The notes under the pieces were generated by a model. It had not been told where the DNA came from. It did no database searches and saw only the letters and a list, made by a program, of their open reading frames with translations. DNA of 32,972 bases from Peptococcaceae bacterium (GTDB taxonomy: Bacteria; Bacillota; UBA994). Of this stretch, positions 23,441 to 32,654 are shown piece after piece. The stretch lies in assembly GCA_018334055.1 (NCBI GenBank), contig JAGXSS010000038.1, positions 1 through 32,972 of the forward strand, in the 5' to 3' direction. The position numbers were made by a program, and so were the translations under genes. How positions within the stretch are numbered: the first letter of the stretch is position 1; every line of letters begins with the position of its first letter.

Positions 23441-23881
23441 CTAGATCACCTCCACCTTTCCGCCGGCAGCGTTAATCTTCGCTATGGCCGAGGCACTAAA
23501 AGCGGTCGCCCTGACGGTGAGGGGATGTGTTAGCTCACCCATGCCGAGAATTTTCACCCCGTCGAGCGGCTTATTGACCAAGCCCACTTCTTGGAGCATG
23601 CCAAGGTCAACGACTGTTTCCGCGGGGAAGATATTGAGGTCATTGATTTGCACCAAGGCATAGAAGGTCTTGAACTTATTGTTAAAGCCGCGCTTAGGCA
23701 AGCGACGGTAGAGGGGCATCTGCCCGCCCTCGAAGCCCGGGCGTACTCCGCCGCCCGTGCGCGCCCATTGACCTTTCGTGCCGCGTCCGCTGGTCTTGCC
23801 CCTTCCGGAGCCGTGACCGCGACCGACACGCGTCCTTACTTGGCGGGAGCCTTCAGCCGGTTGTAGATTCTCTAGTTTCAT
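23441..23881 (-). CDS. rplO: 50S ribosomal protein L15
   Basis: 146 residues. The glycine/arginine-rich N-terminal extension ([20 protein letters not shown] and [15 protein letters not shown]) threads into 23S rRNA, followed by the globular domain with [11 protein letters not shown] at the end. The ATG overlaps the rpmD stop in ATGA, and the stop is directly followed by the secY ATG, so rpmD, rplO and secY are translationally linked. Confidence 0.97.
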   Translation of the reverse strand: MKLENLQPAEGSRQVRTRVGRGHGSGRGKTSGRGTKGQWARTGGGVRPGFEGGQMPLYRRLPKRGFNNKFKTFYALVQINDLNIFPAETVVDLGMLQEVGLVNKPLDGVKILGMGELTHPLTVRATAFSASAIAKINAAGGKVEVI

Positions 23882-24069
23882 CCTTGCACCTCCTCGGCCA
23901 GTACCACCACAAGATGAGCGACTTTTTTAATCATACCGCGAATGGCGGGGGTGTCGGAGTGGATGACTGTGGAATTGGTCTTCTGAAGGCCTAAAGCTCT
24001 GCAGGTGGCCCGTTGATCCTCCGGCCGCCCAATGAGGCTGCGCGTCAAGGTAATCTGTAACTTTGTCAT
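23878..24069 (-). CDS. rpmD: 50S ribosomal protein L30
   Basis: 63 residues: [19 protein letters not shown] followed by [21 protein letters not shown], the standard short bacterial L30. ATG start with a purine-rich Shine-Dalgarno, 12 nt after rpsE; 4-nt overlap with rplO. Confidence 0.96.
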   Translation of the reverse strand: MTKLQITLTRSLIGRPEDQRATCRALGLQKTNSTVIHSDTPAIRGMIKKVAHLVVVLAEEVQG

Positions 24070-24081
24070 GTGCTTCGCCCC

Positions 24082-24582
24082 CTAACCCAGGAGTTGCTCC
24101 ACGGAAACACCGCGGAGTTTGGCGACTTGCTCTGCCGTGCGCAGAGACTTCAAGCCTTCCAAAGTGGCCTGAGCCATGTTCATGGCGTTCGATGAGCCTA
24201 GGGATTTGGTGAGAACATCGCGTACCCCCGCTAGTTCCAATATCGCCCGCACTGCACCGCCCGCAATAACCCCAGTACCTAGGGAAGCCGGCTTCATCAA
24301 CACGCGTCCGGCACCGGAAGTGCCGATAATCAGGTGCGGAATTGATGTCTCAACCATAGGCACGGTGATGAGATTTTTCTTGGCGTCTTCATTGGCCTTG
24401 CGGATGGCTTCGACAACTTCCTTGGCCTTCCCAAGCCCTACGCCGACATGACCTTTGCCGTCGCCAACAGCGGTCAGGGCACTAAAGCTAGCATCGCGGC
24501 CGCCCTTACGTGTCTTGCTGACGCGCTTGACCACAATGACTTTTTCTGTCAAATCCAATGATTTAGGATCGATGCGTTCCAA
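24082..24582 (-). CDS. rpsE: 30S ribosomal protein S5
   Basis: A 166-residue protein involved in decoding accuracy and mRNA helicase activity. The N-terminal dsRNA-binding-like domain includes [20 protein letters not shown] and [17 protein letters not shown]. The C-terminal domain includes [20 protein letters not shown] and [18 protein letters not shown]. The start codon is TTG, 7 nt after GGAGG; no alternative ATG exists in frame near the conserved N-terminus. Confidence 0.96.
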   Translation of the reverse strand: MERIDPKSLDLTEKVIVVKRVSKTRKGGRDASFSALTAVGDGKGHVGVGLGKAKEVVEAIRKANEDAKKNLITVPMVETSIPHLIIGTSGAGRVLMKPASLGTGVIAGGAVRAILELAGVRDVLTKSLGSSNAMNMAQATLEGLKSLRTAEQVAKLRGVSVEQLLG

Positions 24583-24600
24583 TGTTTTCCCTCCTTACCG

Positions 24601-24963
24601 CTAGAACTCTAGGCCTGCTTCGCGCGCAGCTTGGGCCAACGCCGCGACACGACCATGGTAGAGGTAGCCACCGCGGTCAAATACTACTCGGGTAATCCCC
24701 AGAGCGAGTGCCTTCTCCGCGATTAACTTGCCTGTGGCCGTGGCGGCCTCTTTATTGCCACCTGCTTGACCCGATAGCTCCGGGCTAAGGGTGGAAACGC
24801 CAACAAGAGTATGTCCCGCTGTATCATCAATGATCTGGGCGTAGATGTGACCGGCGCTACGAAAAACATTCAGCCGCGGACGCTCTACCGTTCCCGATAC
24901 ATTCTTGCGCACTCGCAGGTGACGCACTTTGCGGAGCACATTTTTATCTTCTTTTTTAAACAC
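24601..24963 (-). CDS. rplR: 50S ribosomal protein L18
   Basis: Binds 5S rRNA. 120 residues with [35 protein letters not shown] and the C-terminal [18 protein letters not shown] block. The start is GTG with AAAGGAG about 10 nt upstream. Order rplF-rplR-rpsE is the conserved spc arrangement. Confidence 0.96.
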   Translation of the reverse strand: MFKKEDKNVLRKVRHLRVRKNVSGTVERPRLNVFRSAGHIYAQIIDDTAGHTLVGVSTLSPELSGQAGGNKEAATATGKLIAEKALALGITRVVFDRGGYLYHGRVAALAQAAREAGLEF

Positions 24964-24993
24964 CGTTGACTCACTCCTTTCCTTGCCCGTTCA

Positions 24994-25554
24994 CTACTTA
25001 GATGTCTTGCCGGCCTTGCGCCTGATAACCTCGCCGACATAGGCAATGCCCTTGCCGAGATAGGGTTCAGGTGGACGGACATTCCTGATGGTGGCAGCCG
25101 TCTGCCCCACGTCTTCCTTGTTATAGCCCGACACGGTGATGAGCGGAATGTTGCCAAAGGGTGGCTTAGCCACGACCTCTGTCTTAAACTCCACTCCTTG
25201 TGGCGGTTCAATTTCTACCGGATGGGAGTAGCCGACCGTGAGGACTAACTTCTTGCCCTGCACATTGGCGCGCCAACCCACACCCGCTGCCTGCAACTTC
25301 TTTTCATAGCCCTTGGTCACGCCCTCTACCATGTTGGCAATAATGGTGCGCGTAACGCCATGCAAGGATTTGTGCAAGGGGCGGTCGGAAATTCTCTCGA
25401 CCCTGATTTCACTCTGTTCGACCACAACTCTCACTTCCGCATGCAAGACGCGGGTAAGAGTGCCCTTAGGGCCACTCACCACTATGGTCTGGCCGTTCAG
25501 GTGAACATCGACCTTGGGCGGCACCACAATTGGTTTCTTGCCGATTCTGGACAT
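24994..25554 (-). CDS. rplF: 50S ribosomal protein L6
   Basis: A 186-residue two-domain protein near the factor-binding site. It starts MSRIGKKPIVVPPKVDV; the second domain has GYSHPVEIEPPQGV and the RPPEPYLGKGIAYVGE block. The C-terminal tail (RRKAGKTSK) is basic, and the protein is a few residues longer than common homologues. ATG start, 12 nt after rpsH. Confidence 0.97.
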   Translation of the reverse strand: MSRIGKKPIVVPPKVDVHLNGQTIVVSGPKGTLTRVLHAEVRVVVEQSEIRVERISDRPLHKSLHGVTRTIIANMVEGVTKGYEKKLQAAGVGWRANVQGKKLVLTVGYSHPVEIEPPQGVEFKTEVVAKPPFGNIPLITVSGYNKEDVGQTAATIRNVRPPEPYLGKGIAYVGEVIRRKAGKTSK

Positions 25555-25566
25555 ACTGTTACCTCC

Positions 25567-25965
25567 CTACCAGACGTAGCAAATGACTTCTCCGCCGAGG
25601 CCCTTGGCCCTGGCTTGCTTGTCGGTCATCAGCCCCTGTGAAGTCGAAACTATGGCAATTCCAATGCCCCCTAGTACCCGGGGCAGTTCATCTTTGCGTG
25701 CGTAAACCCTAAGACCAGGCTTACTGATACGCTTTACACCGACGATAACCCGCTGCTTATTAGCACCGTACTTGAGCATGAGACGCAGCATACCCTGCTT
25801 GCCGTCATCCTCCCATTTGTAGTCGCGGATGAAACCCTCAGTCTTCAAAATCTCAGCGACACTCTTCTTCATCGCTGAACCGGGCACATCCACAGTATCG
25901 TGTAGTGCATGATTGGCGTTGCGGACTCTCGTCAGCATATCCGCGATAGGATCTGTCATAACCAT
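25567..25965 (-). CDS. rpsH: 30S ribosomal protein S8
   Basis: 132 residues, a primary central-domain 16S rRNA binder. [16 protein letters not shown] at the N-terminus and [14 protein letters not shown]-like [14 protein letters not shown] near the C-terminus are diagnostic. I kept ATG 25965 (MVMTDP), 11 nt after AAGGAGG; the inner ATG at 25959 would lie 17 nt away. S8 is a known spc-operon repressor in E. coli; no matching site was searched here. Confidence 0.96.
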   Translation of the reverse strand: MVMTDPIADMLTRVRNANHALHDTVDVPGSAMKKSVAEILKTEGFIRDYKWEDDGKQGMLRLMLKYGANKQRVIVGVKRISKPGLRVYARKDELPRVLGGIGIAIVSTSQGLMTDKQARAKGLGGEVICYVW

Positions 25966-25998
25966 TACGTACCAAACCTCCTTCCTGTATGAAGGGCC

Positions 25999-26184
25999 TT
26001 ACCAGCTGGCCTTCTTGACGCCGGGAATTTGGCCCTCATGGGCAAGTTCGCGGAAGCAAATTCTACAAGTCCCGAACTTGCGCATGTAGGCGTGGGGACG
26101 ACCACAAATGCGGCAACGATTATACCCGCGCACAGCAAATTTTGGTACCCGAGCTTGCTTGATAATCATCGACTTTTTGGCCAC
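25999..26184 (-). CDS. rpsN: 30S ribosomal protein S14, type Z (zinc-binding)
   Basis: The short 61-residue zinc form. It has C24-x2-C27 (CRIC) and C40-x2-C43 (CRIC), and ends [21 protein letters not shown] start 17 nt after rplE. The zinc form inside the spc operon is usual for Firmicutes; a zinc-free paralogue could be elsewhere. Confidence 0.97.
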   Translation of the reverse strand: MAKKSMIIKQARVPKFAVRGYNRCRICGRPHAYMRKFGTCRICFRELAHEGQIPGVKKASW

Positions 26185-26201
26185 ATTTTCTCCTCCTTTG
26201 C

Positions 26202-26741
26202 TTACGCGCTAAAGGGCATGCCTAGCTGGGCCAGCAATTCCTTTGCTTCCTCATCAGTCTTGGCTGATGTCACAATAGTGACATCCATGCCCTGGACATG
26301 GTCCACCTTGTCGTAGTCTATTTCAGGGAAAATCAGCTGTTCTTTAACGCCTACGGTGTAGTTGCCGCGGCCATCAAAGGACTTAGGTGACACCCCGCGA
26401 AAGTCTCTGACGCGTGGCAGGTTGATGTTCATAAATTTGTCCAAGAACTGATACATCCGTTCACCGCGCAAAGTGACCTTAGCGCCAATCGCCATGCCCT
26501 CGCGCAGCTTAAAGTTCGAGACGCTCTGCTTGGCCCTAGTAATGATAGGTTTCTGTCCGGCGATGCTGCCGAGGTCTTTCGCTGCGGCATCGAGAATCTT
26601 GCTGTTGCCCACTGCCTTGCCCACACCCATGTTGAGAACGATTTTCTCGAGGCGAGGAATTTGCATGGTGTTCTGGTAGCCGAACTTTGCTTCTAGGGCA
26701 GGCCGCACTTCACTAAGGTACTTTTCTTTCAACCTTGTCAT
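26202..26741 (-). CDS. rplE: 50S ribosomal protein L5
   Basis: 179 residues; binds 5S rRNA and contacts P-site tRNA. Conserved segments are [37 protein letters not shown] and the [20 protein letters not shown] region near the end. ATG start with GGAGG upstream, 15 nt after rplX. Confidence 0.97.
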   Translation of the reverse strand: MTRLKEKYLSEVRPALEAKFGYQNTMQIPRLEKIVLNMGVGKAVGNSKILDAAAKDLGSIAGQKPIITRAKQSVSNFKLREGMAIGAKVTLRGERMYQFLDKFMNINLPRVRDFRGVSPKSFDGRGNYTVGVKEQLIFPEIDYDKVDHVQGMDVTIVTSAKTDEEAKELLAQLGMPFSA

Positions 26742-26756
26742 GGCTAGCCCTCCTCT

Positions 26757-27077
26757 CTACTTGTCAATGTGCTCGCCGCACTTTTTACAGGCGCGGGCGA
26801 ACTTGCCATCGGTCATTACTTTGTGAGCGGTCCGAGTCGGTTTCTTACAGCTAGGGCAGATAACCATCACGTTAGAACTGTGAATGGGTGCTTCCTGCTT
26901 GATGATGCCGCCCTGGGACACAGTAGGGGTGGCCTTGCGGTGACGGCTGACAATATTGACGCCTTCCACCACTACGCGACCTTTCTCCGGTTGAGCACTG
27001 ACGATTTTGCCCTTCTTGCCCTGGTCCTTGCCGGTGAGGACAATGACTTGGTCGTCTTTACGGACATGAAGCTTCAC
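26757..27077 (-). CDS. rplX: 50S ribosomal protein L24
   Basis: An assembly initiator of 106 residues with a KOW motif (VIVLTGKDQGKKGKI) and the NIVSRHRKATPTVSQGGI stretch. The C-terminus carries two CxxC pairs (CPSC and CKKC), a zinc-ribbon-like extension seen in some Firmicutes L24. The frame opens at GTG 27089, but GGGAGG abuts that codon. GTG 27077 lies 11 nt after it and gives the usual N-terminus (MKLHVRKDD), so I prefer 27077. Confidence 0.93.
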   Translation of the reverse strand: MKLHVRKDDQVIVLTGKDQGKKGKIVSAQPEKGRVVVEGVNIVSRHRKATPTVSQGGIIKQEAPIHSSNVMVICPSCKKPTRTAHKVMTDGKFARACKKCGEHIDK

Positions 27078-27103
27078 GATACTTGGCACCTCCCTTGCAT
27101 GAG

Positions 27104-27472
27104 CTAGAGTACTTCCGGTGCGAGAGAAACGATTTTCATAAAGTTCTTCTCCCGGAGTTCACGGGCCACCGGGCCAAATATACGGGTCCCGCGCGGGTTG
27201 TTGTTTTGGTCAATAATCACGGCGGCATTATCATCAAACTTGATGTAGGAGCCATCCGCGCGACGAGAGTCCTTGGTGGTGCGAACGACAACGGCCTTAA
27301 CCACGTCGCTTTTTTTAACAACTCCACCGGGTGTTGCTTCCTTGACGGCAGCAATGATAACATCCCCCACCCGAGCGTAGCGCCGACTAGTACCACCTAG
27401 TACCCTGATGCAGAGGATCTCTTTGGCTCCAGAGTTATCTGCAACCTTTAATCTCGTCTCGTTTTGAATCAC
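27104..27472 (-). CDS. rplN: 50S ribosomal protein L14
   Basis: 122 residues at the subunit interface. The family N-terminus [18 protein letters not shown] and the [28 protein letters not shown] region (shown here by [20 protein letters not shown]) are clear. An ATG at 27481 sits directly against the AAGGGG Shine-Dalgarno. GTG 27472 lies 9 nt after it and gives exactly the family start and length, so I chose GTG. Confidence 0.94.
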   Translation of the reverse strand: MIQNETRLKVADNSGAKEILCIRVLGGTSRRYARVGDVIIAAVKEATPGGVVKKSDVVKAVVVRTTKDSRRADGSYIKFDDNAAVIIDQNNNPRGTRIFGPVARELREKNFMKIVSLAPEVL

Positions 27473-27500
27473 GACGATCATCCCCTTCCCTATGCAGGGT

Positions 27501-27758
27501 CTATTCTGCTTTTTTTACGATCTCCATTAAACGCCAGCACTTTTCCTTGCTGATTGGACGTGTTTCCATGATTCTTACGGTATCACCAACACGAGCCTCG
27601 TTGTTTTCGGCATGAGCCTTATACTTCTTGGTCTGTTTGACAATGCGACCATACAATTTGTGGGGCACCATTTCTTCGGTAGCTACCACTATTGTCTTGT
27701 CCATTTTGTCGCTGACCACAACTCCCTGACGGACCTTGCGCAGTCTTCTATCTTCCAC
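27501..27758 (-). CDS. rpsQ: 30S ribosomal protein S17
   Basis: An 85-residue OB-fold primary 16S binder. [19 protein letters not shown] and the [20 protein letters not shown] region are diagnostic. The start codon is GTG behind GAGGAGG; no ATG is available before the conserved core. Confidence 0.97.
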   Translation of the reverse strand: MEDRRLRKVRQGVVVSDKMDKTIVVATEEMVPHKLYGRIVKQTKKYKAHAENNEARVGDTVRIMETRPISKEKCWRLMEIVKKAE

Positions 27759-27773
27759 AGCGAAACCTCCTCT

Positions 27774-27971
27774 CTAGCCGATATTGAGTTCGCGCTCGTG
27801 GAGAATGGTCTTCACCCGAGCAATTGTTTTACGAACTTCCTTAATCCGCATGGGGTTTTCTAGTTGGCCGGTTATAAGACGGAAGCGCAGGTTAAACAGT
27901 TCGCCCTTGAGATCATCAATCTTTTGGACTAGTTCTGCCTCGTTCATGTCGCGAATGTCTTTAACCTTCAT
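27774..27971 (-). CDS. rpmC: 50S ribosomal protein L29
   Basis: A 65-residue helical hairpin at the exit tunnel, a docking area for trigger factor and [23 protein letters not shown] and [19 protein letters not shown] are diagnostic. Its ATG lies inside the end of rplP (11-nt overlap), so translation is coupled. Confidence 0.97.
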   Translation of the reverse strand: MKVKDIRDMNEAELVQKIDDLKGELFNLRFRLITGQLENPMRIKEVRKTIARVKTILHERELNIG

Positions 27972-28395
27972 TTACTTCACCACCCACATCAACCCGTGCG
28001 ACGAACTTTGTCCTGATGGGGAGCTTATGCCCAGCTAGGCGCAATGCCTCCCGGGCAGTGGCTTCGTCAACACCGGCTATCTCAAACATGATACGCCCAG
28101 GTTTTACGACGGCTACCCAGTACTCGGGAGAACCTTTACCGCTACCCATACGGGTTTCGGCAGGCTTTTGAGTGACGGGCTTATGCGGGAAAATACGTAT
28201 CCACACCTGGCCACCGCGCTTGATGTAGCGGGTCATGGCCACACGGGCGGCCTCGATTTGCCGGCTGGTAATCCAAGAAGCCTCGAGAGCCTCGAGCCCG
28301 TACTGCCCGTGAGCAATAGTGGCCCCGCCCTTGGTGCGCCCCTTCATCCTGCCTCTGTGTACCTTGCGGAATTTGACTCTGCTCGGCATCAACAT
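27961..28395 (-). CDS. rplP: 50S ribosomal protein L16
   Basis: 144 residues, near the A-site t[22 protein letters not shown] and the [19 protein letters not shown] block are diagnostic. ATG 28395 lies 12 nt after GGGAGG and only 3 nt past the rpsC stop. The C-terminal tail overlaps rpmC. Confidence 0.97.
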   Translation of the reverse strand: MLMPSRVKFRKVHRGRMKGRTKGGATIAHGQYGLEALEASWITSRQIEAARVAMTRYIKRGGQVWIRIFPHKPVTQKPAETRMGSGKGSPEYWVAVVKPGRIMFEIAGVDEATAREALRLAGHKLPIRTKFVARVDVGGEVNEG

Positions 28396-28398
28396 GAT

Positions 28399-29058
28399 TT
28401 ACACGCCTCCCTCTGCGTCCACCTTGACAGGCTTAGGCAGAATCTCACCTTTGTAAATCCAGACCTTAACACCTATTTGACCATAGGCGGTATGGGCCGT
28501 GGCAACACCGTAGTCGATGTCAGCACGCAGAGTGTGCAGGGGAATGGTGCCTTCACGCGCCCACTCGCGACGAGCAATTTCTGCCCCATTCAAGCGTCCC
28601 CCGATGGCGACTCTGATGCCCTTTGCGCCGCTACGCATGGTGCGACCCATGACTTGACGCATGGCACGACGAAAGGCAATGCGCTTTTCAATCTGCTGCG
28701 CTACGTTTTCGGCGACTAACTGAGCGCTTAGCTCGGCAGTCTTGATTTCCATGATATTGACATAGACTTGCTTCTTCGTGAGAGTTTCAAGCGACTTGCG
28801 CAGGTCTTCGACGCCTGCACCGCCACGACCAATCACCATGCCGGGCTTGGCGGTGTGAATAAAGACCCGCACAATATTCCCGGTGCGCTCAATCACCACT
28901 TGACCTACTCCGGTGGCAAAGAGCTTTTCCTTGATGTAGCGGCGAACCTTGAAGTCCTCAAGGAGCAAGTCGGCGTAGTTCTTATCAGCATACCACTTGG
29001 AGTCCCAGTCCCTGATTACGCCAATGCGAAATCCCTTGGGATGTACTTTTTGACCCAC
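28399..29058 (-). CDS. rpsC: 30S ribosomal protein S3
   Basis: 219 residues at the mRNA entrance. It begins [20 protein letters not shown]; the KH domain GxxG loop is GRGG at 77-80. The C-terminal domain has [20 protein letters not shown]. The start is GTG 29058 with GGAGGG 9 nt upstream. The frame runs open to 29196, but the added 46 residues read rplV in another frame and are not part of S3. Confidence 0.96.
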   Translation of the reverse strand: MGQKVHPKGFRIGVIRDWDSKWYADKNYADLLLEDFKVRRYIKEKLFATGVGQVVIERTGNIVRVFIHTAKPGMVIGRGGAGVEDLRKSLETLTKKQVYVNIMEIKTAELSAQLVAENVAQQIEKRIAFRRAMRQVMGRTMRSGAKGIRVAIGGRLNGAEIARREWAREGTIPLHTLRADIDYGVATAHTAYGQIGVKVWIYKGEILPKPVKVDAEGGV

Positions 29059-29071
29059 GCTGCAATCCCTC

Positions 29072-29404
29072 CTATTTTTCCTTGACCACAACGGTGATGT
29101 GGCAGGATCGCTTGAGAATTTGGTACATACGCCCTTGGGCGCGAGGATGCCAACGCTTGAGAGTAGAACCGCTATCCACAAAAGCCTCTTTGACAAAGAG
29201 TTTCTCAGGATTTAGTTGATAGTTATGCTCGGCATTGGCAGCTGCGGACTGCATGACCTTCAAAATAACGAGAGAGGCCACTTTAGGCGTGAAACGGAGA
29301 ATGTTGGCCGCCTCTGCCACACTCTTCCCGCGGATGAGGTCAATAACGATGCGCGCTTTACGAGGGGCAATGCGAATATTTCGCGCGCTGGCTCTAGCTT
29401 CCAT
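29072..29404 (-). CDS. rplV: 50S ribosomal protein L22
   Basis: 110 residues lining the exit tunnel. [20 protein letters not shown] at the N-terminus and the tunnel-loop region [20 protein letters not shown] are clear; macrolide-resistance changes in other species map to this loop, and nothing unusual is seen. ATG with GGAGGG upstream. Confidence 0.97.
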   Translation of the reverse strand: MEARASARNIRIAPRKARIVIDLIRGKSVAEAANILRFTPKVASLVILKVMQSAAANAEHNYQLNPEKLFVKEAFVDSGSTLKRWHPRAQGRMYQILKRSCHITVVVKEK

Positions 29405-29416
29405 CCCTTATCCCTC

Positions 29417-29701
29417 CTACTTCAATGTTGTTGAGCGCTCGGTGTGACCACCGTGGCCCCGGAAAGTGCGGGTGGGAGCAAATTCGCCGAGCTTGTGCCC
29501 AACCATTTCCTCGCCGACATAGACTGGCACGTGTTTGCGCCCATCGTAAACCGCAATGGTGTGCCCAATCATATCCGGGAATATGGTCGACGCCCGCGAC
29601 CAGGTCTTTATGACCTTCTTTTCTCTCTTGTCATTCATACGTTTAATCCGCAAAAGCAGACGCTCTTCAACAAACGGACCCTTCTTAACAGAACGCGACA
29701 T
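29417..29701 (-). CDS. rpsS: 30S ribosomal protein S19
   Basis: 94 residues; forms the S13-S19 head complex. [36 protein letters not shown] and [14 protein letters not shown] are diagnostic. ATG start 17 nt after rplB. Confidence 0.97.
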   Translation of the reverse strand: MSRSVKKGPFVEERLLLRIKRMNDKREKKVIKTWSRASTIFPDMIGHTIAVYDGRKHVPVYVGEEMVGHKLGEFAPTRTFRGHGGHTERSTTLK

Positions 29702-29718
29702 GACCTAGCCTCCCTTCC

Positions 29719-30549
29719 CTACGACTTACGACGGCGAACAATGTACTGGTCGCTCTTGTTTTTCTTCTGGCGAGTCTTGTGACCCAAGGTCGGCACACCC
29801 CAGGGAGTAACCGGGCTCTTGCGACCAATGGGGGCACGGCCTTCGCCACCACCATGGGGATGATCCACTGGGTTCATGACCACTCCACGGACCGTGGGGC
29901 GCTTGCCCAGCCAGCGATTACGGCCGGCCTTACCGATAGAAAGGTTCTCGTACTCGAGGTTGCCCACCTGGCCGATAGTCGCGCGGCATTCAATGTGCAC
30001 CAGGCGATCTTCACCCGAAGGCAGACGTAAAAGCGCGTACAAGCCTTCCTTGGCCATGAGTTGAGCGGAGGCACCGGCAGAACGTACCATTTGTGCGCCC
30101 TTGCCCGGCTTGAGCTCAATATTGTGGATGACCGTACCGACCGGTATTTTTTTCAGTGGCAGCGCATTGCCGACCATGATATCGGCATCTACTCCCGAAA
30201 AGATTTTTGTACCCACCTTAAGACCATGCGGAGCGAGGATGTAGCGCTTCGCGCCATCGGCATAGTGCAGGAGAGCAATATAGGCAGTGCGATTAGGGTC
30301 GTATTCAACGGTAGCGACTGTCGCGGGGATGCCATCCTTATCGCGCTTCCAATCGATGATGCGGTACTTGCGCTTGTGACCACCGCCCTGATGGCGGACA
30401 GTGATGCGCCCTTGATTGTTACGCCCGGCTTTCTTCGTGAGCGGCGCGAGCAAGGAGCGTTCCGGTTCGGTACAAGTAACCTCGTCAAAACTCTCTACGG
30501 TCATAAAGCGGCGCCCCGGAGAAGTAGGCTTAAACTTCTTCATAGCCAT
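29719..30549 (-). CDS. rplB: 50S ribosomal protein L2
   Basis: 276 residues, close to the peptidyl transferase centre. [14 protein letters not shown] at the N-terminus, [19 protein letters not shown], and the conserved [19 protein letters not shown] loop with its functionally important histidine. ATG 30549 is 10 nt after GGAGG; an ATG two codons later (30543) is a minor alternative. Confidence 0.97.
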   Translation of the reverse strand: MAMKKFKPTSPGRRFMTVESFDEVTCTEPERSLLAPLTKKAGRNNQGRITVRHQGGGHKRKYRIIDWKRDKDGIPATVATVEYDPNRTAYIALLHYADGAKRYILAPHGLKVGTKIFSGVDADIMVGNALPLKKIPVGTVIHNIELKPGKGAQMVRSAGASAQLMAKEGLYALLRLPSGEDRLVHIECRATIGQVGNLEYENLSIGKAGRNRWLGKRPTVRGVVMNPVDHPHGGGEGRAPIGRKSPVTPWGVPTLGHKTRQKKNKSDQYIVRRRKS

Positions 30550-30599
30550 GTTGGTTGTCCCTCCTTTTCAGGAAAACGTCATAATCTGGAGCAGTGAAG

Positions 30600-30890
30600 C
30601 TAGATAGAGTCAAAGATGGGGATGGTCTTGCTCTTCGGAGTGAGCTTAACGATGGCCTTCTTCCAATCGGAGCGATAACCGCTGTGCACGCCGTGACGCT
30701 TAAACTTACCGGTGACGTGCATGGTGTTTACTGCCTCAACCTCTACCTTGAACAAGAGCTCCACCGCTTGGCGAATTTCTGTTTTATTGGCCTTAGGGTC
30801 GACAGAGAAGACATACTTACGCTCCGTTTGCAGCGCGGTGGTGCGCTCGCTGATAATCGGCTTCTTAATAATATCTCTGGCGTCGCGCAT
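30600..30890 (-). CDS. rplW: 50S ribosomal protein L23
   Basis: 96 residues at the exit tunnel, a docking site for trigger factor and SRP. ARDIIKKPIISERTTALQ and the KANKTEIRQAVELLFKVEVE segment are diagnostic. The ATG shares one base with the rplD stop (TAATG), indicating coupled translation. Confidence 0.97.
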   Translation of the reverse strand: MRDARDIIKKPIISERTTALQTERKYVFSVDPKANKTEIRQAVELLFKVEVEAVNTMHVTGKFKRHGVHSGYRSDWKKAIVKLTPKSKTIPIFDSI

Positions 30891-31513
30891 TAGATGAGCA
30901 CCTCCTCAACCTTGAGAACTGCATCCTTGGTCAGTACGACCTTGCCGGCATTTAGAATATCGTAGACATTGAGTCCGACGGCACCGAGAGTGGCCACACC
31001 GGGAATGTTGCGGCAAGATTTTTCCACGTTCTCATTCACTTCACCTAGGACTAAGAGTGGCTTCTTCGCGAGTTGTAGCTTGCCGAGGAATTCGACCATG
31101 AGCTTCGTCTTAGGTGCGGCGAACTCCAAGGTGTCAACGACGATAACATCGCCCGCCTGCAACTTGCTCGTCAGGGCGGATTTGAGAGCGAGCCTTCTCA
31201 CCTTGCGGGGGAGATCAAAATTGTACTTGCGAGGGGTTGGCCCAAAGGCTATACCACCGCCTACCCAAATGGGCGAACGACGACTACCCGCCCGGGCGCG
31301 TCCCGTACCTTTTTGCTTCCAGGGTTTACGGCCACCGCCGCGCACCTCGGCTCTATTCTTGGTATCGTGGGTGCCGAGGCGCTGGCCGGCTAATTGTTTG
31401 AGCACGGCCAAATGTAGTACATGCTTGTTGACCTCGATGCCGAAAACGGCGTCAGAGAGCACCATCTGCCCTACAATTTCACCTTTGACATTGAATACAT
31501 CAACAGTAGGCAA
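30890..31513 (-). CDS. rplD: 50S ribosomal protein L4
   Basis: 207 residues. The extended tunnel loop is GGGRKPWKQKGTGRARAGS (about 59-77). In E. coli L4 represses the S10 operon; the equivalent in this lineage is not established. The start is TTG behind GGAGG at 9 nt, and no ATG fits the conserved N-terminus (PTVDVFNVKGE). Confidence 0.96.
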   Translation of the reverse strand: MPTVDVFNVKGEIVGQMVLSDAVFGIEVNKHVLHLAVLKQLAGQRLGTHDTKNRAEVRGGGRKPWKQKGTGRARAGSRRSPIWVGGGIAFGPTPRKYNFDLPRKVRRLALKSALTSKLQAGDVIVVDTLEFAAPKTKLMVEFLGKLQLAKKPLLVLGEVNENVEKSCRNIPGVATLGAVGLNVYDILNAGKVVLTKDAVLKVEEVLI

Positions 31514-31553
31514 AGCGTTTTTCCTCCTTTCACCTGCCTGAGTTGTTACTAGG

Positions 31554-32180
31554 CTAGGCCTTGACGCTGTTTTTAATTGTGACCAGACAACCCTTCGGGC
31601 CGGGAACAGAGCCCTTGACCAGCACCAGGTTACGCTCTAGGTCAACTCTCACTACCTGCAAGTTCTGTACCGTGCGGCGCGCGCGGCCATACTGTCCCGG
31701 CAGCTTACGACCGGGGAAGGTACGCGCTCCGGCACGAGAGGACAAGCTGCCGACCCCGCGATGGTACTTAGAGCCGTGCGTCATGGGACCGCGGCTAAAG
31801 CCCCAACGCTGGATGACCCCGGCGAAGCCTCTGCCCTTGGAAATACCGGTTACATCTACCGCTTCGCCGGGGGCGAAGATGGTGGCGAGAACCACCTGGC
31901 CGGTCTTGTATTCGGCGATGCTCTCGAGGCGAAACTCGCGGAGAAAACGGTGCGGCTTGACGCCGGCGCGGGCGAAATGGCCCTTCTTTGGCTTGTTGAG
32001 CGCACTCTCTTTTACCGGCAGAAAAGCTACCTGAATGGCTTCATAGCCATCTGTTTCCTTAGTTTTAACCTGCGTGACGACGCAAGGTCCGGCTTCGATA
32101 ACCGTCACCGGAACAACTTCGCCGGTTGCCGCGAACACTTGAGTCATGCCGATTTTTTTGCCTAATATCGCTTTTTGCAT
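31554..32180 (-). CDS. rplC: 50S ribosomal protein L3
   Basis: 208 residues; assembly initiator reaching the peptidyl transferase centre. ILGKKIGMTQVF at the N-terminus and the central finger GISKGRGFAGVIQRWGFSRG followed by PMTHGSKYHR are diagnostic. ATG start behind GGAGGTG, 55 nt after rpsJ, with a small hairpin in between. Confidence 0.97.
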   Translation of the reverse strand: MQKAILGKKIGMTQVFAATGEVVPVTVIEAGPCVVTQVKTKETDGYEAIQVAFLPVKESALNKPKKGHFARAGVKPHRFLREFRLESIAEYKTGQVVLATIFAPGEAVDVTGISKGRGFAGVIQRWGFSRGPMTHGSKYHRGVGSLSSRAGARTFPGRKLPGQYGRARRTVQNLQVVRVDLERNLVLVKGSVPGPKGCLVTIKNSVKA

Positions 32181-32204
32181 CCTTGGTTACACCTCCATAC
32201 ATCG

Positions 32205-32221
32205 GTTCCCCTGCGGGGAAC
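32205..32221 (-). other. Hairpin GTTCCCC-tgc-GGGGAAC between rpsJ and rplC
   Basis: Perfect 7-bp arms with a 3-nt loop in the 55-nt spacer, 14 nt past the rpsJ stop. No T-run follows, so it is not a standard terminator; mRNA processing, stability or attenuation are possible. Confidence 0.55.
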
Positions 32222-32235
32222 TTGTATTTGTGCCG

Positions 32236-32544
32236 TTAAAGCTTAATTTCTATGTCCACGCCCGCAGGAAGGTCTAAGCGCATGAGCGCATCTACCGTCT
32301 TGTGGTTGTGCTCGACGATGTCAATGAGGCGCTTGTGCGTCCGCATTTCGAACTGCTCGCGGATGTCTTTTTCGACGTGCGGCGCCCGCAGAATGGTGAA
32401 CAGATTGCGCTCGGTCGGCAAAGGAATCGGCCCGGAAACCATAGCCCCGGTACGCCGTGCGGTTTCCACAATTTTCTCTGCAGACTGATCCAATATTTTA
32501 TGGTCAAAAGCCTTGAGCCGGATGCGAATCTTTTGCTGTGCCAT
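32236..32544 (-). CDS. rpsJ: 30S ribosomal protein S10
   Basis: 102 residues; head protein that is also the NusE antitermination factor. [20 protein letters not shown] and the extended loop [20 protein letters not shown] are diagnostic. ATG start behind GAGGAGGG, first gene of the S10 operon, 110 nt after tuf across a spacer rich in hairpins. Confidence 0.97.
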   Translation of the reverse strand: MAQQKIRIRLKAFDHKILDQSAEKIVETARRTGAMVSGPIPLPTERNLFTILRAPHVEKDIREQFEMRTHKRLIDIVEHNHKTVDALMRLDLPAGVDIEIKL

Positions 32545-32559
32545 GTCTAACCCTCCTCA

Positions 32560-32601
32560 TTGCCCAGAGTTTACCCCCGCTCATGGCCCTGGGGCAACTC
32601 T
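32560..32601 (-). promoter_or_regulatory. Possible S10 leader with two mutually exclusive stems
   Basis: In the transcript AGAGTT-g-CCCC (32601-32591) can pair with GGGG...AACTCT (32577-32566). Alternatively TTGCCCCAG (32597-32589) can pair with CTGGGCAA (32567-32560), which lies just before the rpsJ Shine-Dalgarno. The two foldings use the same bases. Regulation is an inference. Confidence 0.35.
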
Positions 32602-32616
32602 AGGTAAAAGTGTTAA

Positions 32617-32647
32617 CCGGGCAGGTGGCGTAAACCACCTGCGCCGG
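32617..32647 (-). terminator. Strong hairpin after tuf, attenuator or terminator without T-run
   Basis: GCAGGTGG/CCACCTGC arms (32621-32628 and 32635-32642) with a 6-nt loop are extended by CCGG/CCGG (32617-32620 and 32644-32647). It begins 7 nt past the tuf stop. After it come TTAACACTTTT, so the Ts are too distant for a classical terminator; partial termination or RNA processing is possible. Confidence 0.5.
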
Positions 32648-32654
32648 GGTGATT

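Noticed and set aside
29059-29196. 46-residue hydrophobic extension of S3, resembling a signal peptide
   Set aside because: It reads the rplV end in another frame. S3 begins at GTG 29058 with its normal N-terminus.
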